From the NCBI RefSeq assembly GCF_014203835.1, contig NZ_JACHJW010000001.1, forward strand, positions 1,488,001-1,552,000: DNA of 64,000 bases, given 5' to 3'. Below the pieces are notes generated by a model. It was not told where the DNA came from and made no database searches. It saw only the letters and a list, made by a program, of their open reading frames with translations. Origin of the DNA: Micromonospora polyrhachis (lineage in GTDB: Bacteria; Actinomycetota; Actinomycetes; Mycobacteriales; Micromonosporaceae). Positions within the stretch are counted from its first letter, which is position 1; each line of letters starts with the position of its first letter. A program made the translations under genes and the position numbers. Below are positions 17,740 through 25,184 of the stretch, one piece after another.

Positions 17740-18539
17740 CCGGCGGTATCCCGCCGTGCTGACCTGACCAGCGATGTCCGGTCGTTTGAGGGCCGTGTCC
17801 GGTCCGGCGACGGTGTCCTGCGCTGCGGCGATGGCCGGCGGATCGGCAATAGCCGCACCCGGGGGTGTCCGAGTAGGGCAAGCGGGTCCAGATAGTCGTC
17901 GCCCCGGCGTAGGCCCCAATGTAGGCAGGCCGCCCTCGGACAGCCCGGATGTCCAGACAGGAGGGTGCCGATCGGGTCACCCCGACCCAGCCTGTCCCCG
18001 GTTCGGACGGTCGGCTGTACGGGCTCGTAGGTGGTTCGCAGCCCGTTGGCGTGGAGCACGCTGACCACCGGTCGACCAGCGACCATGCCGGCGAAGAGGA
18101 CCACACCGGCACCGGCCGTGCGGACCACGACGCCGGGTTCATCGGCCAGGTCGACGCCTCGATGCCCGGGCAGCCAGGGCCTGGGCGGTGGATCGAACCG
18201 ACGTACCGGTTGGGGCACGCCATCCAGCGGCCATCGGAAGCTGCCCTGGGGGAGGGCGGTGACCGGGCGAGGCCCTGCCGCCGGTATGGCTGCCGCCACC
18301 AGACCCGAGTCTGCGGTCCGGCCCGGACCAGGAAGCGCAGCCCGGCCCCGACCAGGAAGCGCAGCCCGGGCCGGACCAGGAACCATAACCGAGGCTGTAC
18401 CAGGAGGAATCACGCCTGCGGCAACGACCACGACGGGGGCGGGAACGAATACCACCGAAACCCGGACCGCTGGCGTCGACCCGACCAGGGAGACGAGCGT
18501 CGTCAGCGCCGATATCAGCTGGGAGATCCGCATGAGCAC
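17670..18539 (-). CDS. M23-family (LytM-like) peptidase, secreted
   Basis: A 289-aa protein with an N-terminal hydrophobic signal and a Pro/Gly/Arg repeat (PGRGRAALPGPGRTA). The lysostaphin-type M23 fold follows: FRWPLDGVPQPVRRFDPPPR, HRGVDLADEPG (HxxxD), VVSVLHANGLRTTYEP and CLHWGLRRGDDYLDPLALL. Where active enzymes have HxH this has CLH, so peptidoglycan cleavage is uncertain. Family members usually end near YLDPLALL; here about 65 Arg/Ser-rich residues follow and run into the convergent aminotransferase, suggesting a lost stop. A close M23 gene usually precedes rpsB; here they are 10 kb apart. Confidence 0.85.
   Translation of the reverse strand: MLMRISQLISALTTLVSLVGSTPAVRVSVVFVPAPVVVVAAGVIPPGTASVMVPGPARAALPGRGRAALPGPGRTADSGLVAAAIPAAGPRPVTALPQGSFRWPLDGVPQPVRRFDPPPRPWLPGHRGVDLADEPGVVVRTAGAGVVLFAGMVAGRPVVSVLHANGLRTTYEPVQPTVRTGDRLGRGDPIGTLLSGHPGCPRAACLHWGLRRGDDYLDPLALLGHPRVRLLPIRRPSPQRRTPSPDRTRPSNDRTSLVRSARRDTAGQVSVASRAGSRWARRSYSSARL
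17724..17779. repeat. 28-bp tandem duplication spanning the aminotransferase stop
   Basis: Units at 17724-17751 and 17752-17779 share CTGACCTGACC and most other positions (22 of 28 by eye). The first unit carries the final codons and stop of the aminotransferase. On the other strand both are read as the C-terminal tail of the M23 protein. Confidence 0.75.
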
Positions 18540-18585
18540 GAAGCATGCTCGCCACCGACGTAGCTGGCAGCACCCCGCCGACTAT

Positions 18586-18628
18586 CTGTGGACAACCGGC
18601 CCGACTGTGGAAAACGCCCACGACCATG
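18586..18628 (-). promoter_or_regulatory. Paired TCCACAG / TTGTCCACAG element, copy 3 (before M23 gene)
   Basis: On the minus strand: CATGGTCGT, TCCACAG (18611-18605), 9 nt, TTGTCCACAG (18595-18586), 46 nt before the M23 start. The box order, 9-nt gap and CCGG before the second box match the copies at yraN and comM. Confidence 0.68.
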
Positions 18629-18685
18629 GTTGATCTGTTAAGGCGTGCGCTGGGCCACGATCAGCGGCCGATGCCGCCACCGGTT

Positions 18686-18735
18686 TGGAAAGAGGCCCTT
18701 CCTGTGCAGGAAGCGATGGGAAGGGGCCCTTCCTG
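18686..18735. repeat. Dispersed GGAAGGGGCCCTTCC-type palindrome, copy 1
   Basis: Two palindromic cores of the form AGAGGCCCTTCCT and GGAAGGGGCCCTTCCT flank GAAGCGAT. The same two-core layout, with GAAGCGAT in the same place, occurs at 37627-37680. It sits just past the DUF2469 stop. This looks like a REP- or MITE-type intergenic repeat that may also act as a terminator. Confidence 0.65.
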
Positions 18736-18740
18736 ACATC

Positions 18741-19064
18741 TCAGCTCCCGAAGCCGGAGTCCGCCGGTAGTGAGATATCGGGCTTCTCCAGCTCTTCGAC
18801 GTTTACATCCTTGAACGTCATGACCCTGACGTTCTTCACGAAACGCGCAGGGCGGTACATGTCCCACACCCAGGCGTCTTGCATCTCCACCTCGAAGTAG
18901 ACCTCACCGTCGGAGTTCCGCACGTGCAGATCCACCTGGTTGGCCAGATAGAACCGGCGCTCAGTCTCCACGACGTAGGAGAACTGGCGGACGATATCGC
19001 GGTACTCCCGGTAGAGCTGCAGCTCCATCTCGGTCTCGTACTTTTCGAGATCTTCCGCGCTCAT
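18741..19064 (-). CDS. DUF2469 family protein
   Basis: A 107-aa conserved actinobacterial protein of unknown function, almost always next to rnhB. It starts MSAEDLEKYETEMELQLYRE after GGAAGGCGGAG. Typical segments are YVVETERRFYLANQVDLHVR and FEVEMQDAWVWDMYRPARFV. It is acidic, soluble and without signal or membrane segments. The longer frame up to 19202 has no family match and no ribosome-binding site. A dispersed palindrome follows the stop. Confidence 0.93.
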   Translation of the reverse strand: MSAEDLEKYETEMELQLYREYRDIVRQFSYVVETERRFYLANQVDLHVRNSDGEVYFEVEMQDAWVWDMYRPARFVKNVRVMTFKDVNVEELEKPDISLPADSGFGS

Positions 19065-19229
19065 CGCACTCCGCCTTCCATGGCCACATCTTCCCCCACC
19101 GGCGCTGACGGCCGAGGCTGCTCGCCCAACGCCACGCCGACGGTACTCCCTATCGGGGCTGGTCGCCCCGTTGGCTCGAAGCCGATCGCCCCGCTCCGGC
19201 ACCCTTCATGCTCCGCACGGGCAATCCGG

Positions 19230-19952
19230 CTACTGGCTGTGATGACTCACTCTCCCGGGTTCCCCGATCTCCGCCGGCCGTCGGGCCCGAGGCGGGCTGC
19301 CGGCTCGGCCGGAGACCGCCGCCACATTGCCGTACGAGAAGCGGTGCTCCCGGCATGGCCCCTGCCGTTGCAGTGCCGCACTGTGCTCGGCCGTGATGTA
19401 GCCCTTGTGCTCACCGAACCCGTAGCCCGGGAACCGGGCGTCCAGATCCACCATGATCCGATCCCGGGTGACCTTGGCCAACACGCTCGCGGCGGCGACA
19501 CAGGCAGCCACCTGGTCGCCCTTCCAGACGGCCAGCCCTGGCACGCCCAGACCGTCCACCCCGAACCCGTCGGTGAGCACGTAGTCCGGCCGGGGCGACA
19601 GCGCCGCCAACGCCCGACGCATCGCCGCGAGGTTGCACACGTGCAGTCCACGCGTGTCCACCTCGTCAGCGGGAATGATCACCACGGCGTACGCCAGGAC
19701 GCGGGACAGGACCTCGTCGTAGATCCGTTCCCGCGCCGCCGGGGTCAGCAGCTTGGAATCGGTCAGCCCTTCGATCTCGCCACGGCGGCCGGGGGGCAGC
19801 ACGGCCGCAGCGGCGACCAGTGGGCCGGCACAGGCCCCTCGACCGGCCTCGTCGGCACCAGCCACGTGCTGAAAGCCGCGCCGCTGCAACGCGCGCTCCA
19901 GTGCGTAGAGGCCACCGTCGCGCCGGACCACGGTGCGGGGTGGGGTCAGCAT
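19230..19952 (-). CDS. rnhB: Ribonuclease HII
   Basis: Removes ribonucleotides from RNA:DNA hybrids and single rNMPs in DNA. The 240-aa protein has the catalytic start GADEAGRGACAGPLVAAA (Asp-Glu), LTDSKLLTPAARERIY, and the later aspartates in YVLTDGFG and TRDRIMVDLDARFPGY. EHKGYITAEHSAALQRQGPC is the RNase HII C-terminal pattern. The last 25 residues are a basic tail. It overlaps the upstream NUDIX gene by 7 nt. Confidence 0.95.
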   Translation of the reverse strand: MLTPPRTVVRRDGGLYALERALQRRGFQHVAGADEAGRGACAGPLVAAAAVLPPGRRGEIEGLTDSKLLTPAARERIYDEVLSRVLAYAVVIIPADEVDTRGLHVCNLAAMRRALAALSPRPDYVLTDGFGVDGLGVPGLAVWKGDQVAACVAAASVLAKVTRDRIMVDLDARFPGYGFGEHKGYITAEHSAALQRQGPCREHRFSYGNVAAVSGRAGSPPRARRPAEIGEPGRVSHHSQ

Positions 19953-20530
19953 CGCTCCTCCCCCTCCCGGGCCACCCGACCGTCACCGTCCACCGGCGCG
20001 GCAGTGTCCACCGCAGCCTCCGCGTCGACCCGGATACCAAGGCCCGCCGGGGGTACGACCGGGTCCGCCTCGGTGGCACCGTCCAGTGCCCCGCGCAGTA
20101 TGCCGGTCAGGTCCTCCGGATAGATCCGGTCGACAGTCCGGGCCAACTCCTCGACGGTCCACCATCGGTGGCCCTCGACACAGGCCCGCTCCACCTCCGT
20201 GAAGCCCGTCGTGTCCACCTCCCAGGTCGGCACCCGGACCAGAAAGAAGACCTGCTCCTGGCGGTACCACTGGCCGTCGAACGAGAACTCGATCGTCTGC
20301 TGCCAGACCGGCTCGCCCAACTCGTCGGGGGTCAGCCGCAAGCCGGTCTCCTCGGCCAACTCCCGGGCGGCACCCGTGGCTGGTGACTCGTCACCATCCA
20401 GACCACCGCCCGGGGTAAGCCAGTAGCGGTGCTCAGGTCGCGCCGGATCGAACTCTCGGAACAACAGCACCCGATCGGTGCCGTCGACGAGAAGCACACG
20501 GGCGGCGCGCCGAGGGGTGAACGTGGTCAC
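19946..20530 (-). CDS. NUDIX hydrolase
   Basis: A 194-aa hydrolase of nucleoside diphosphates linked to another moiety. The Nudix box is complete: GGGLDGDESPATGAARELAE followed by ETGLRL, with the GX5EX7REUXEEXGU spacing. The N-terminus reads ARVLLVDGTDRVLLFREFD. The substrate cannot be assigned; position beside rnhB could hint at house-cleaning of nucleotides. The C-terminal 40 residues are Pro/Ala/Asp-rich and probably disordered. Confidence 0.88.
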   Translation of the reverse strand: MTTFTPRRAARVLLVDGTDRVLLFREFDPARPEHRYWLTPGGGLDGDESPATGAARELAEETGLRLTPDELGEPVWQQTIEFSFDGQWYRQEQVFFLVRVPTWEVDTTGFTEVERACVEGHRWWTVEELARTVDRIYPEDLTGILRGALDGATEADPVVPPAGLGIRVDAEAAVDTAAPVDGDGRVAREGEERC

Positions 20531-20572
20531 CGGTCAAGCCTAGGAGACCGACCAGCCGGGGCTACCGGCTGG

Positions 20573-21214
20573 TCAGCTCTTCGGATCGGGCACCCCGCTG
20601 AAGGGGTCGGGCACGGACAGCAGGGTGGCCCGGTTGAATGGCCAGAAGATCGTGAAGGCTCGGCCCACCACCGACTTCTCCGGGATCGTCGCCAGATCGA
20701 TGTTCTGGGACCGTTGCCAGTGTTCGAGCGAGTCACCGGAGGCCGAGCGATGGTCCCCCATCACCCAGAGCCGGCCGGCAGGGACCGTGATGTCGAACTT
20801 CTCGTCGGCGACCGGATCGCGCACGCCGTCTTGGGAGAAGATGTACGGCTCGTCGAGCGAGTGACCGTTCACCATGAGCCGCTGCTGTTCGTCGCAGCAG
20901 ACCACCCGGTCACCAGCGACCCCGATGATCCGTTTGATGAAGTCCTCGTCCTCCCGACCACTCCACTCGACCGGTGCCCGGAACACGATGATCTCGCCCC
21001 GCTCGGGGGATCGGAAGTCGTAGACCAGCTTGTTGACGAGGACTCGATCGTTGAGGTCGAGGGTGTGTTCCATCGAACCGGACGGAATGTAGAAGGTCTG
21101 TACGACGAAGGCGCGTACCAGGACCGCGACGAGGATCGCCACACCCAGCAGAATGGGCAGTTCCCGCCAGAATGAGCTACGCGGTTTGGGCTTGTCGGTC
21201 TGCTCGTCAATCAC
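20573..21214 (-). CDS. lepB: Signal peptidase I (second copy)
   Basis: A 213-aa membrane serine protease that cleaves Sec and Tat signal peptides outside the membrane. One N-terminal helix (residues 18-38) precedes the catalytic Ser47 in IPSGSMEHTL. The general-base Lys is in FIKRIIGVAGDRVVCC, and the GDHR box is GDHRSASGDS. It overlaps its paralogue upstream by 4 nt (ATGA). Actinobacteria often carry several tandem type I signal peptidases with differing preferences. Confidence 0.94.
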   Translation of the reverse strand: MIDEQTDKPKPRSSFWRELPILLGVAILVAVLVRAFVVQTFYIPSGSMEHTLDLNDRVLVNKLVYDFRSPERGEIIVFRAPVEWSGREDEDFIKRIIGVAGDRVVCCDEQQRLMVNGHSLDEPYIFSQDGVRDPVADEKFDITVPAGRLWVMGDHRSASGDSLEHWQRSQNIDLATIPEKSVVGRAFTIFWPFNRATLLSVPDPFSGVPDPKS

Positions 21215-22134
21215 GAGTGGAGCCTACGGTGTCTGGCTCTGTGCGGCTGCCGCGAACGCGCGGCGATGAGCATCGAGCCCAGAATTGGCAGCACGACGGC
21301 GATGCCACCCGATGCGCCCCGGTCAACTGGGGATACCGGACCGCCAACGGGCACCTGCGGACCATCGGTCGACACCGCCGGACGGGCGGGTGCGGCCTCG
21401 ACCGTGGGCAGATCCTCGAAGAAAGGTGGCACGGACAACGAGGTCCATCGGTCGTACGGCCACACTACGGCGATCGCCCGCCCGATCACGTTGTCGATGG
21501 GTATCGGCCCCTGGCATCGGGCGTCCAGTGAGACGAGCCGATGATCGCCCATCACGAAGAGCTGCCCCGGTGGCACCACCACCTCTTCGAAGCGGCGGGA
21601 CCGGCATTCCTGGCTGTTCGGCGGAATCTCCAACGGGGAGTTCCGAGGGATGTACGTTTCGTCGAGCGGGACGTCGTTGACGGTCACCCGTCCCAGTTCG
21701 TCGCAGCAGGCCACCCGGTCACCGGGAACGCCGATGACCCGCTTGATGAAGTCCTTCTCCCCGGGACGGCCGAAGCCGACCAGGTCACCCAGGGTGCGTC
21801 CGAGCCGCTTGAAGAATCCGGTCTCCGGTTGGCTGGCCGCCTGCGGCACCCATCGGTCGGTGCCTCGGAAGACGACCACCTCGCCGCGTCGGGGGTCCCG
21901 TACGTCGTAGACGATCTTGTTGACCAGCACCCGGTCGCCGACGAGCAGCGTGTCCTCCATGGACCCGGAGGGGATGAAGAACGGCTGCAACAGGAAGGTG
22001 CGGATCAGTATCGCGATGCCGAAGGCCACGATGAGCAGGAGCGGCAGTTCCTGCCACAGGGGCAGTTGCCGGCGCGGACGGCGGGCCCGGCGACGTACCG
22101 GCTCGACATCGTCGGATTCGTCCACTTCACGCAC
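21211..22134 (-). CDS. lepB: Signal peptidase I (first copy, with C-terminal membrane anchor)
   Basis: A 307-aa paralogue of the downstream gene. An Arg-rich cytoplasmic N-terminus and one helix (residues 32-50) lead to the catalytic Ser58 in IPSGSMEDTL. The Lys is in KDFIKRVIGVPGDR, with GDHRLVSLDARCQ later. Unlike its neighbour it has an extra insert (residues 95-125) and a second hydrophobic segment near the C-terminus (GIAVVLPILGSMLIAA) followed by basic residues, so both ends are probably cytoplasmic. Confidence 0.94.
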   Translation of the reverse strand: MREVDESDDVEPVRRRARRPRRQLPLWQELPLLLIVAFGIAILIRTFLLQPFFIPSGSMEDTLLVGDRVLVNKIVYDVRDPRRGEVVVFRGTDRWVPQAASQPETGFFKRLGRTLGDLVGFGRPGEKDFIKRVIGVPGDRVACCDELGRVTVNDVPLDETYIPRNSPLEIPPNSQECRSRRFEEVVVPPGQLFVMGDHRLVSLDARCQGPIPIDNVIGRAIAVVWPYDRWTSLSVPPFFEDLPTVEAAPARPAVSTDGPQVPVGGPVSPVDRGASGGIAVVLPILGSMLIAARSRQPHRARHRRLHS

Positions 22135-22227
22135 TACACATCTCCCCGATCCCGGAATACAACGCTACCGCCCGGGGTGCCGGTATCGAGGCTCCCCGAG
22201 CGGTAGCGTAGATGTGTCTCGCTGCCA

Positions 22228-22260
22228 CGAATCGCGTCACGACCATCGCATCACGACCAT
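22228..22260. repeat. Short direct repeats upstream of lepB
   Basis: TCACGACCATCGC occurs twice in a row (GCGTCACGACCATCGCATCACGACCATCGCG), about 100 nt before the first signal peptidase gene. No function can be assigned. Confidence 0.5.
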
Positions 22261-22267
22261 CGCGTCC

Positions 22268-22301
22268 CGCGTCCAACCCGATGGACATCCGGGTCGACGC
22301 G
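22268..22301 (-). terminator. Imperfect hairpin after rplS
   Basis: CGCGTC...ACCCG pairs with CGGGT...GACGCG (6 + 5 bp with a bulge) around an 8-nt loop, 20 nt past the rplS stop. It may separate the rplS transcript from the lepB genes. Confidence 0.4.
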
Positions 22302-22320
22302 GAGTGGGAGTGGGCGAGGG

Positions 22321-22677
22321 TCAGCTCGGCTGCTTCTCGCGCTTCTCCTTGATCTTGGCCTTCTTGCCCCGCAGCTCACGCAGGTAGTAGAGCTTGGCCC
22401 GACGTACGTCACCCCGAGTGACCACTTCGATCCGGTCGATCACGGGGCTGTTGATCGGGTAGGTCCGCTCGACCCCGACGGTGAAGCTCATCTTCCGTAC
22501 GGAGAAGGTCTCCCGCAGGCCCGAGCCCTGGCGCCGGATGACGGTGCCCTGGAAGATCTGGACCCGGGAACGGTTACCCTCGACGACCCGCGCGTGCACC
22601 TTGACGGTGTCACCGGCACGGAAGTCAGGAAGGTCGGACCGGCGCGACTGGGCGTCAAGGGCGTCCAGGGTGTTCAT
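22321..22677 (-). CDS. rplS: 50S ribosomal protein L19
   Basis: Large-subunit protein at the 30S-50S interface. Starting at [15 protein letters not shown] gives 118 aa, the family norm; the longer frame to 22758 adds unrelated residues. Signatures include [39 protein letters not shown] and [20 protein letters not shown]. It ends the rpsP-khpA-rimM-trmD-rplS ribosome/tRNA-modification run, after a 204-nt gap from trmD that contains direct repeats. Confidence 0.96.
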   Translation of the reverse strand: MNTLDALDAQSRRSDLPDFRAGDTVKVHARVVEGNRSRVQIFQGTVIRRQGSGLRETFSVRKMSFTVGVERTYPINSPVIDRIEVVTRGDVRRAKLYYLRELRGKKAKIKEKREKQPS

Positions 22678-22756
22678 CGCTGCATCCTCGTAAGGCTCGC
22701 GGCGTACCGGTCGTCGGTACGCGAATGGGTGATTCTGAACCCCAGCGGGCCAGCCC

Positions 22757-22806
22757 ACGACCAGCTAGCTCACGACCAACCATCTCGCGACCAGCTAGCT
22801 CACGAC
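22757..22806. repeat. Direct repeats in the rplS leader
   Basis: CGACCAGCTAGCTCACGACC appears twice, at about 22759-22778 and 22787-22806, upstream of rplS. Each copy contains the palindrome AGCTAGCT. Possible leader structure; no known L19-type leader is recognised. Confidence 0.5.
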
Positions 22807-22881
22807 CGTCCCGACGGGGATCCTCGCAGCCGCTCGCGGCGCGAACGAGCTGCGGCAACCGCAGACGACTGCGGCAACGTA

Positions 22882-23661
22882 CTACTTTGCCACATCCTCG
22901 ACCGGCACCTGAAATCCGGCCCCGGTGAGTGTCGCGACATCCCGCTTGTCGAGCGTTCCGGGCGGCAGCGCCGCCAGCATGTCCGGCCGCCGGTTGGCGG
23001 TACGCAACAGCGCCTCGTCCCGCCGCCAGCGGGCGATCCGACCGTGGTCGCCGGAACGCAGGATCGCCGGTACGTCGTGCCCCCGCCAGGCGGGCGGTTT
23101 GGTGTAGACCGGAGCCTCCAGCAGGCCGTGCGCGTGCGACTCCTCGTCCAGTGAGCCGGCGTTGCCCAGCACCCCGGGGAGCAGCCGGGTCACCGCCTCC
23201 AAGATCACGATCACGGCCACCTCGCCGCCGAAGAGCACGTAGTCACCGAGCGAGACCTCGGTCACCGGCATCCGGGTCGCCGCGTGGTCCAGGACCCGCT
23301 GGTCGATGCCCTCGTACCGGCCGCAGGCGAAGACCAGGTGTGGCTGCGCCGCCAACTCGTAGGCGAACGCCTGGGTGAACCGCCGCCCGACCGGGCTGGG
23401 CACCAGCAGGTGCGGCGGTGACCCGTCCGCCGGCACCGGGGCGACCGCGTCGAGCGCGGCCCCCCACGGCTCGGGCCGCATCACCATGCCGGGACCGCCG
23501 CCGTAGGGCGTGTCGTCCACCGTACGGTGCACGTCGTGGGTCCAGGTCCGCAGATCGTGTACGGCCAGGTCCAGCGTCCCGCTGGCCCGTGCCTTGCCGA
23601 TCAGCGACAGGTCCAGCGGGGCGAAATAGTCCGGAAAAATGGATATGACGTCAACGCGCAT
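22882..23661 (-). CDS. trmD: tRNA (guanine37-N1)-methyltransferase TrmD
   Basis: Places m1G at position 37 of tRNAs with G36, preventing +1 frameshifting. The 259-aa protein has the SPOUT trefoil-knot signatures [32 protein letters not shown] and [40 protein letters not shown] and the catalytic-region Asp are normal. Six nucleotides separate it from rimM upstream, so they are almost certainly co-transcribed. Confidence 0.96.
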   Translation of the reverse strand: MRVDVISIFPDYFAPLDLSLIGKARASGTLDLAVHDLRTWTHDVHRTVDDTPYGGGPGMVMRPEPWGAALDAVAPVPADGSPPHLLVPSPVGRRFTQAFAYELAAQPHLVFACGRYEGIDQRVLDHAATRMPVTEVSLGDYVLFGGEVAVIVILEAVTRLLPGVLGNAGSLDEESHAHGLLEAPVYTKPPAWRGHDVPAILRSGDHGRIARWRRDEALLRTANRRPDMLAALPPGTLDKRDVATLTGAGFQVPVEDVAK

Positions 23662-23667
23662 GACGAC

Positions 23668-24231
23668 TCACAGGTCGAGCAACCCCTCCGGCGGGTCGAC
23701 CACGACCCGTCCCCCGGCTAGATCCACCTCGGGGACGATCGCCCGGACGAACGGGATCAGGGCGGTACGTCCCTCGGGACGGCGCAGCACCAGCAGGTCC
23801 GAGGCGGGCGCGTGGTCGATGCGGGCCACCTCGCCGAGCTGCTCCCCGGCCGGGTTGACCACAGCCAAGCCGACCAACTGGTGGTCGTGGAACTCGTCCG
23901 GGTCGCTGGGCGGGGCCACCTGGGCGCTGTCCACCCAGAGCAGGGTGCCGCGCAGCGCCTCGGCGACGTTGCGGTCGTAGACGCCGTCGAAGGCGACCAA
24001 CAGTCGTCCCTGATGCCAGCGGGCGGCCTCGACGGTCAGCTGCTCGGGCACCCGTACCAGCTCACCAAGGTCCGCGACGGCGGCGGGCGCTCCTTTGACC
24101 GGGGCCGCCGGTTCGGTGTGCAACACCGAACCGGCGGCGAAACGCGCTTCGGGCTCGTCGGTCCGCACTTCCACGGTGACCTCACCACGGATACCGTGCG
24201 GTTTTCCGATACGGCCAACGATCAGCTGCAT
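23668..24231 (-). CDS. rimM: 16S rRNA processing protein RimM
   Basis: Binds S19 in the 30S head and assists late assembly of 16S rRNA. At 187 aa it has the normal two domains: LIVGRIGKPHGIRGEVTVEV at the start, and a C-terminal PRC-barrel with QLVGLAVVNPAGEQLGEVAR and LIPFVRAIVPEVDLAGGRVV. The start overlaps the khpA stop by 1 nt, and trmD follows 6 nt downstream. Confidence 0.95.
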   Translation of the reverse strand: MQLIVGRIGKPHGIRGEVTVEVRTDEPEARFAAGSVLHTEPAAPVKGAPAAVADLGELVRVPEQLTVEAARWHQGRLLVAFDGVYDRNVAEALRGTLLWVDSAQVAPPSDPDEFHDHQLVGLAVVNPAGEQLGEVARIDHAPASDLLVLRRPEGRTALIPFVRAIVPEVDLAGGRVVVDPPEGLLDL

Positions 24232-24464
24232 CAGTACGAATCGACGATGTCGACGCGTACGCCACGGCCGCCGATCGACCCGACCACCTGGCGGAGCGCC
24301 TTGGCGGTGCGCCCGGAACGCCCGATGACCGTGCCCAGGTCCTCGGGGTGCACGCGCACCTCAAGCCGCTTACCCCGGCGCGAATCGATCATCCGGACAC
24401 GCACATCGTCTGGATGATCGACTATGCCCTTGACCAGGTGCTCCAGCGCTGGCCGGAGGGCCAC
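24231..24464 (-). CDS. khpA: KH-domain RNA-binding protein KhpA
   Basis: A 77-aa single-KH-domain protein; in Gram-positives KhpA acts with KhpB as an RNA chaperone affecting cell division. ALEHLVKGIVDHPDDVRV, VHPEDLGTVIGRSGRTAKAL and GSIGGRGVRVDIVD carry the GxxG loop (GRSG). I chose the GTG at 24464, one nucleotide after the rpsP stop, which fits family length; a GTG at 24479 inside rpsP would add five residues. Confidence 0.92.
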   Translation of the reverse strand: MALRPALEHLVKGIVDHPDDVRVRMIDSRRGKRLEVRVHPEDLGTVIGRSGRTAKALRQVVGSIGGRGVRVDIVDSY

Positions 24465-24465
24465 C

Positions 24466-24957
24466 TCAGCCCTGCTCACCGGAACCCGCCTCGGCCGGCT
24501 CGGCAGCCTTGGCCGGCTCTTCGGCCTTGGCCGGAGCCTCCGCCGCTGCCTCGGTCTTGGCCGGGGCCTCTGCCTTGGCGGACTTCTTCGCCGGCTTCGC
24601 GGTGGTCTCGGCCACGCCAGCCGCCGCCTTGGCCTCGGCCTCGTAGGCCGCCTTGCGGTCGGCCCGCTCGGGGGCCACCAGCAGCGGCGGCGGGGCCGGC
24701 AGGCCCTTGAACTTCTGCCAGTCGCCGGTCTTCTCCAGCAGACGCTGCACCGGCTCGCTCGGCTGGGCGCCGACGGAGAGCCAGTACTGGGCCCGCTCCG
24801 AGTCGATCTCGATCACCGAAGGGTGTTCCTTCGGCTGGTAGATGCCGATGAACTCGATCGCCCGGCCGTCGCGCTTGGTGCGCGAGTCGGCGACGACGAC
24901 GCGGTACTGCGGGTTGCGGATCTTGCCCATCCGCAGGAGCCGGATCTTAACGGCCAC
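24466..24957 (-). CDS. rpsP: 30S ribosomal protein S16
   Basis: Small-subunit assembly protein. The first 85 residues are the conserved fold: [40 protein letters not shown] and [20 protein letters not shown]. The remaining 75 residues are an Ala/Lys/Glu/Pro tail, giving 163 aa against 82 in E. coli; such tails are common in actinobacterial S16. It is first in the run to rplS. The 227 nt upstream hold its promoter but no gene. Confidence 0.96.
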   Translation of the reverse strand: MAVKIRLLRMGKIRNPQYRVVVADSRTKRDGRAIEFIGIYQPKEHPSVIEIDSERAQYWLSVGAQPSEPVQRLLEKTGDWQKFKGLPAPPPLLVAPERADRKAAYEAEAKAAAGVAETTAKPAKKSAKAEAPAKTEAAAEAPAKAEEPAKAAEPAEAGSGEQG

Positions 24958-25184
24958 GTGTGTTCGCTCCTGTTGCGATTCTCACCAGCCCAGTCGGGCG
25001 GTGCGCGGGTGAGAGCCGGCCAGCTCAGTGGGGTTTGAGCCGGAGACTACTCGGGTGGACTGGCAACGCGCCCGGGTTAGAGGGCGCCGCACGCGTGCCG
25101 GATACCAGCCAACCATTCTGCCAGATGTACGCGGCGACCGGTTCGCCCCCTGGCTGACGGCCGGAAACACCGCCCGGAAATCGC

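Noticed and set aside
11347-18611. Chromosomal origin suggested by DnaA-box-like sequences
   Set aside because: Only paired boxes at three promoters, with no dnaA, dnaN or box cluster nearby.
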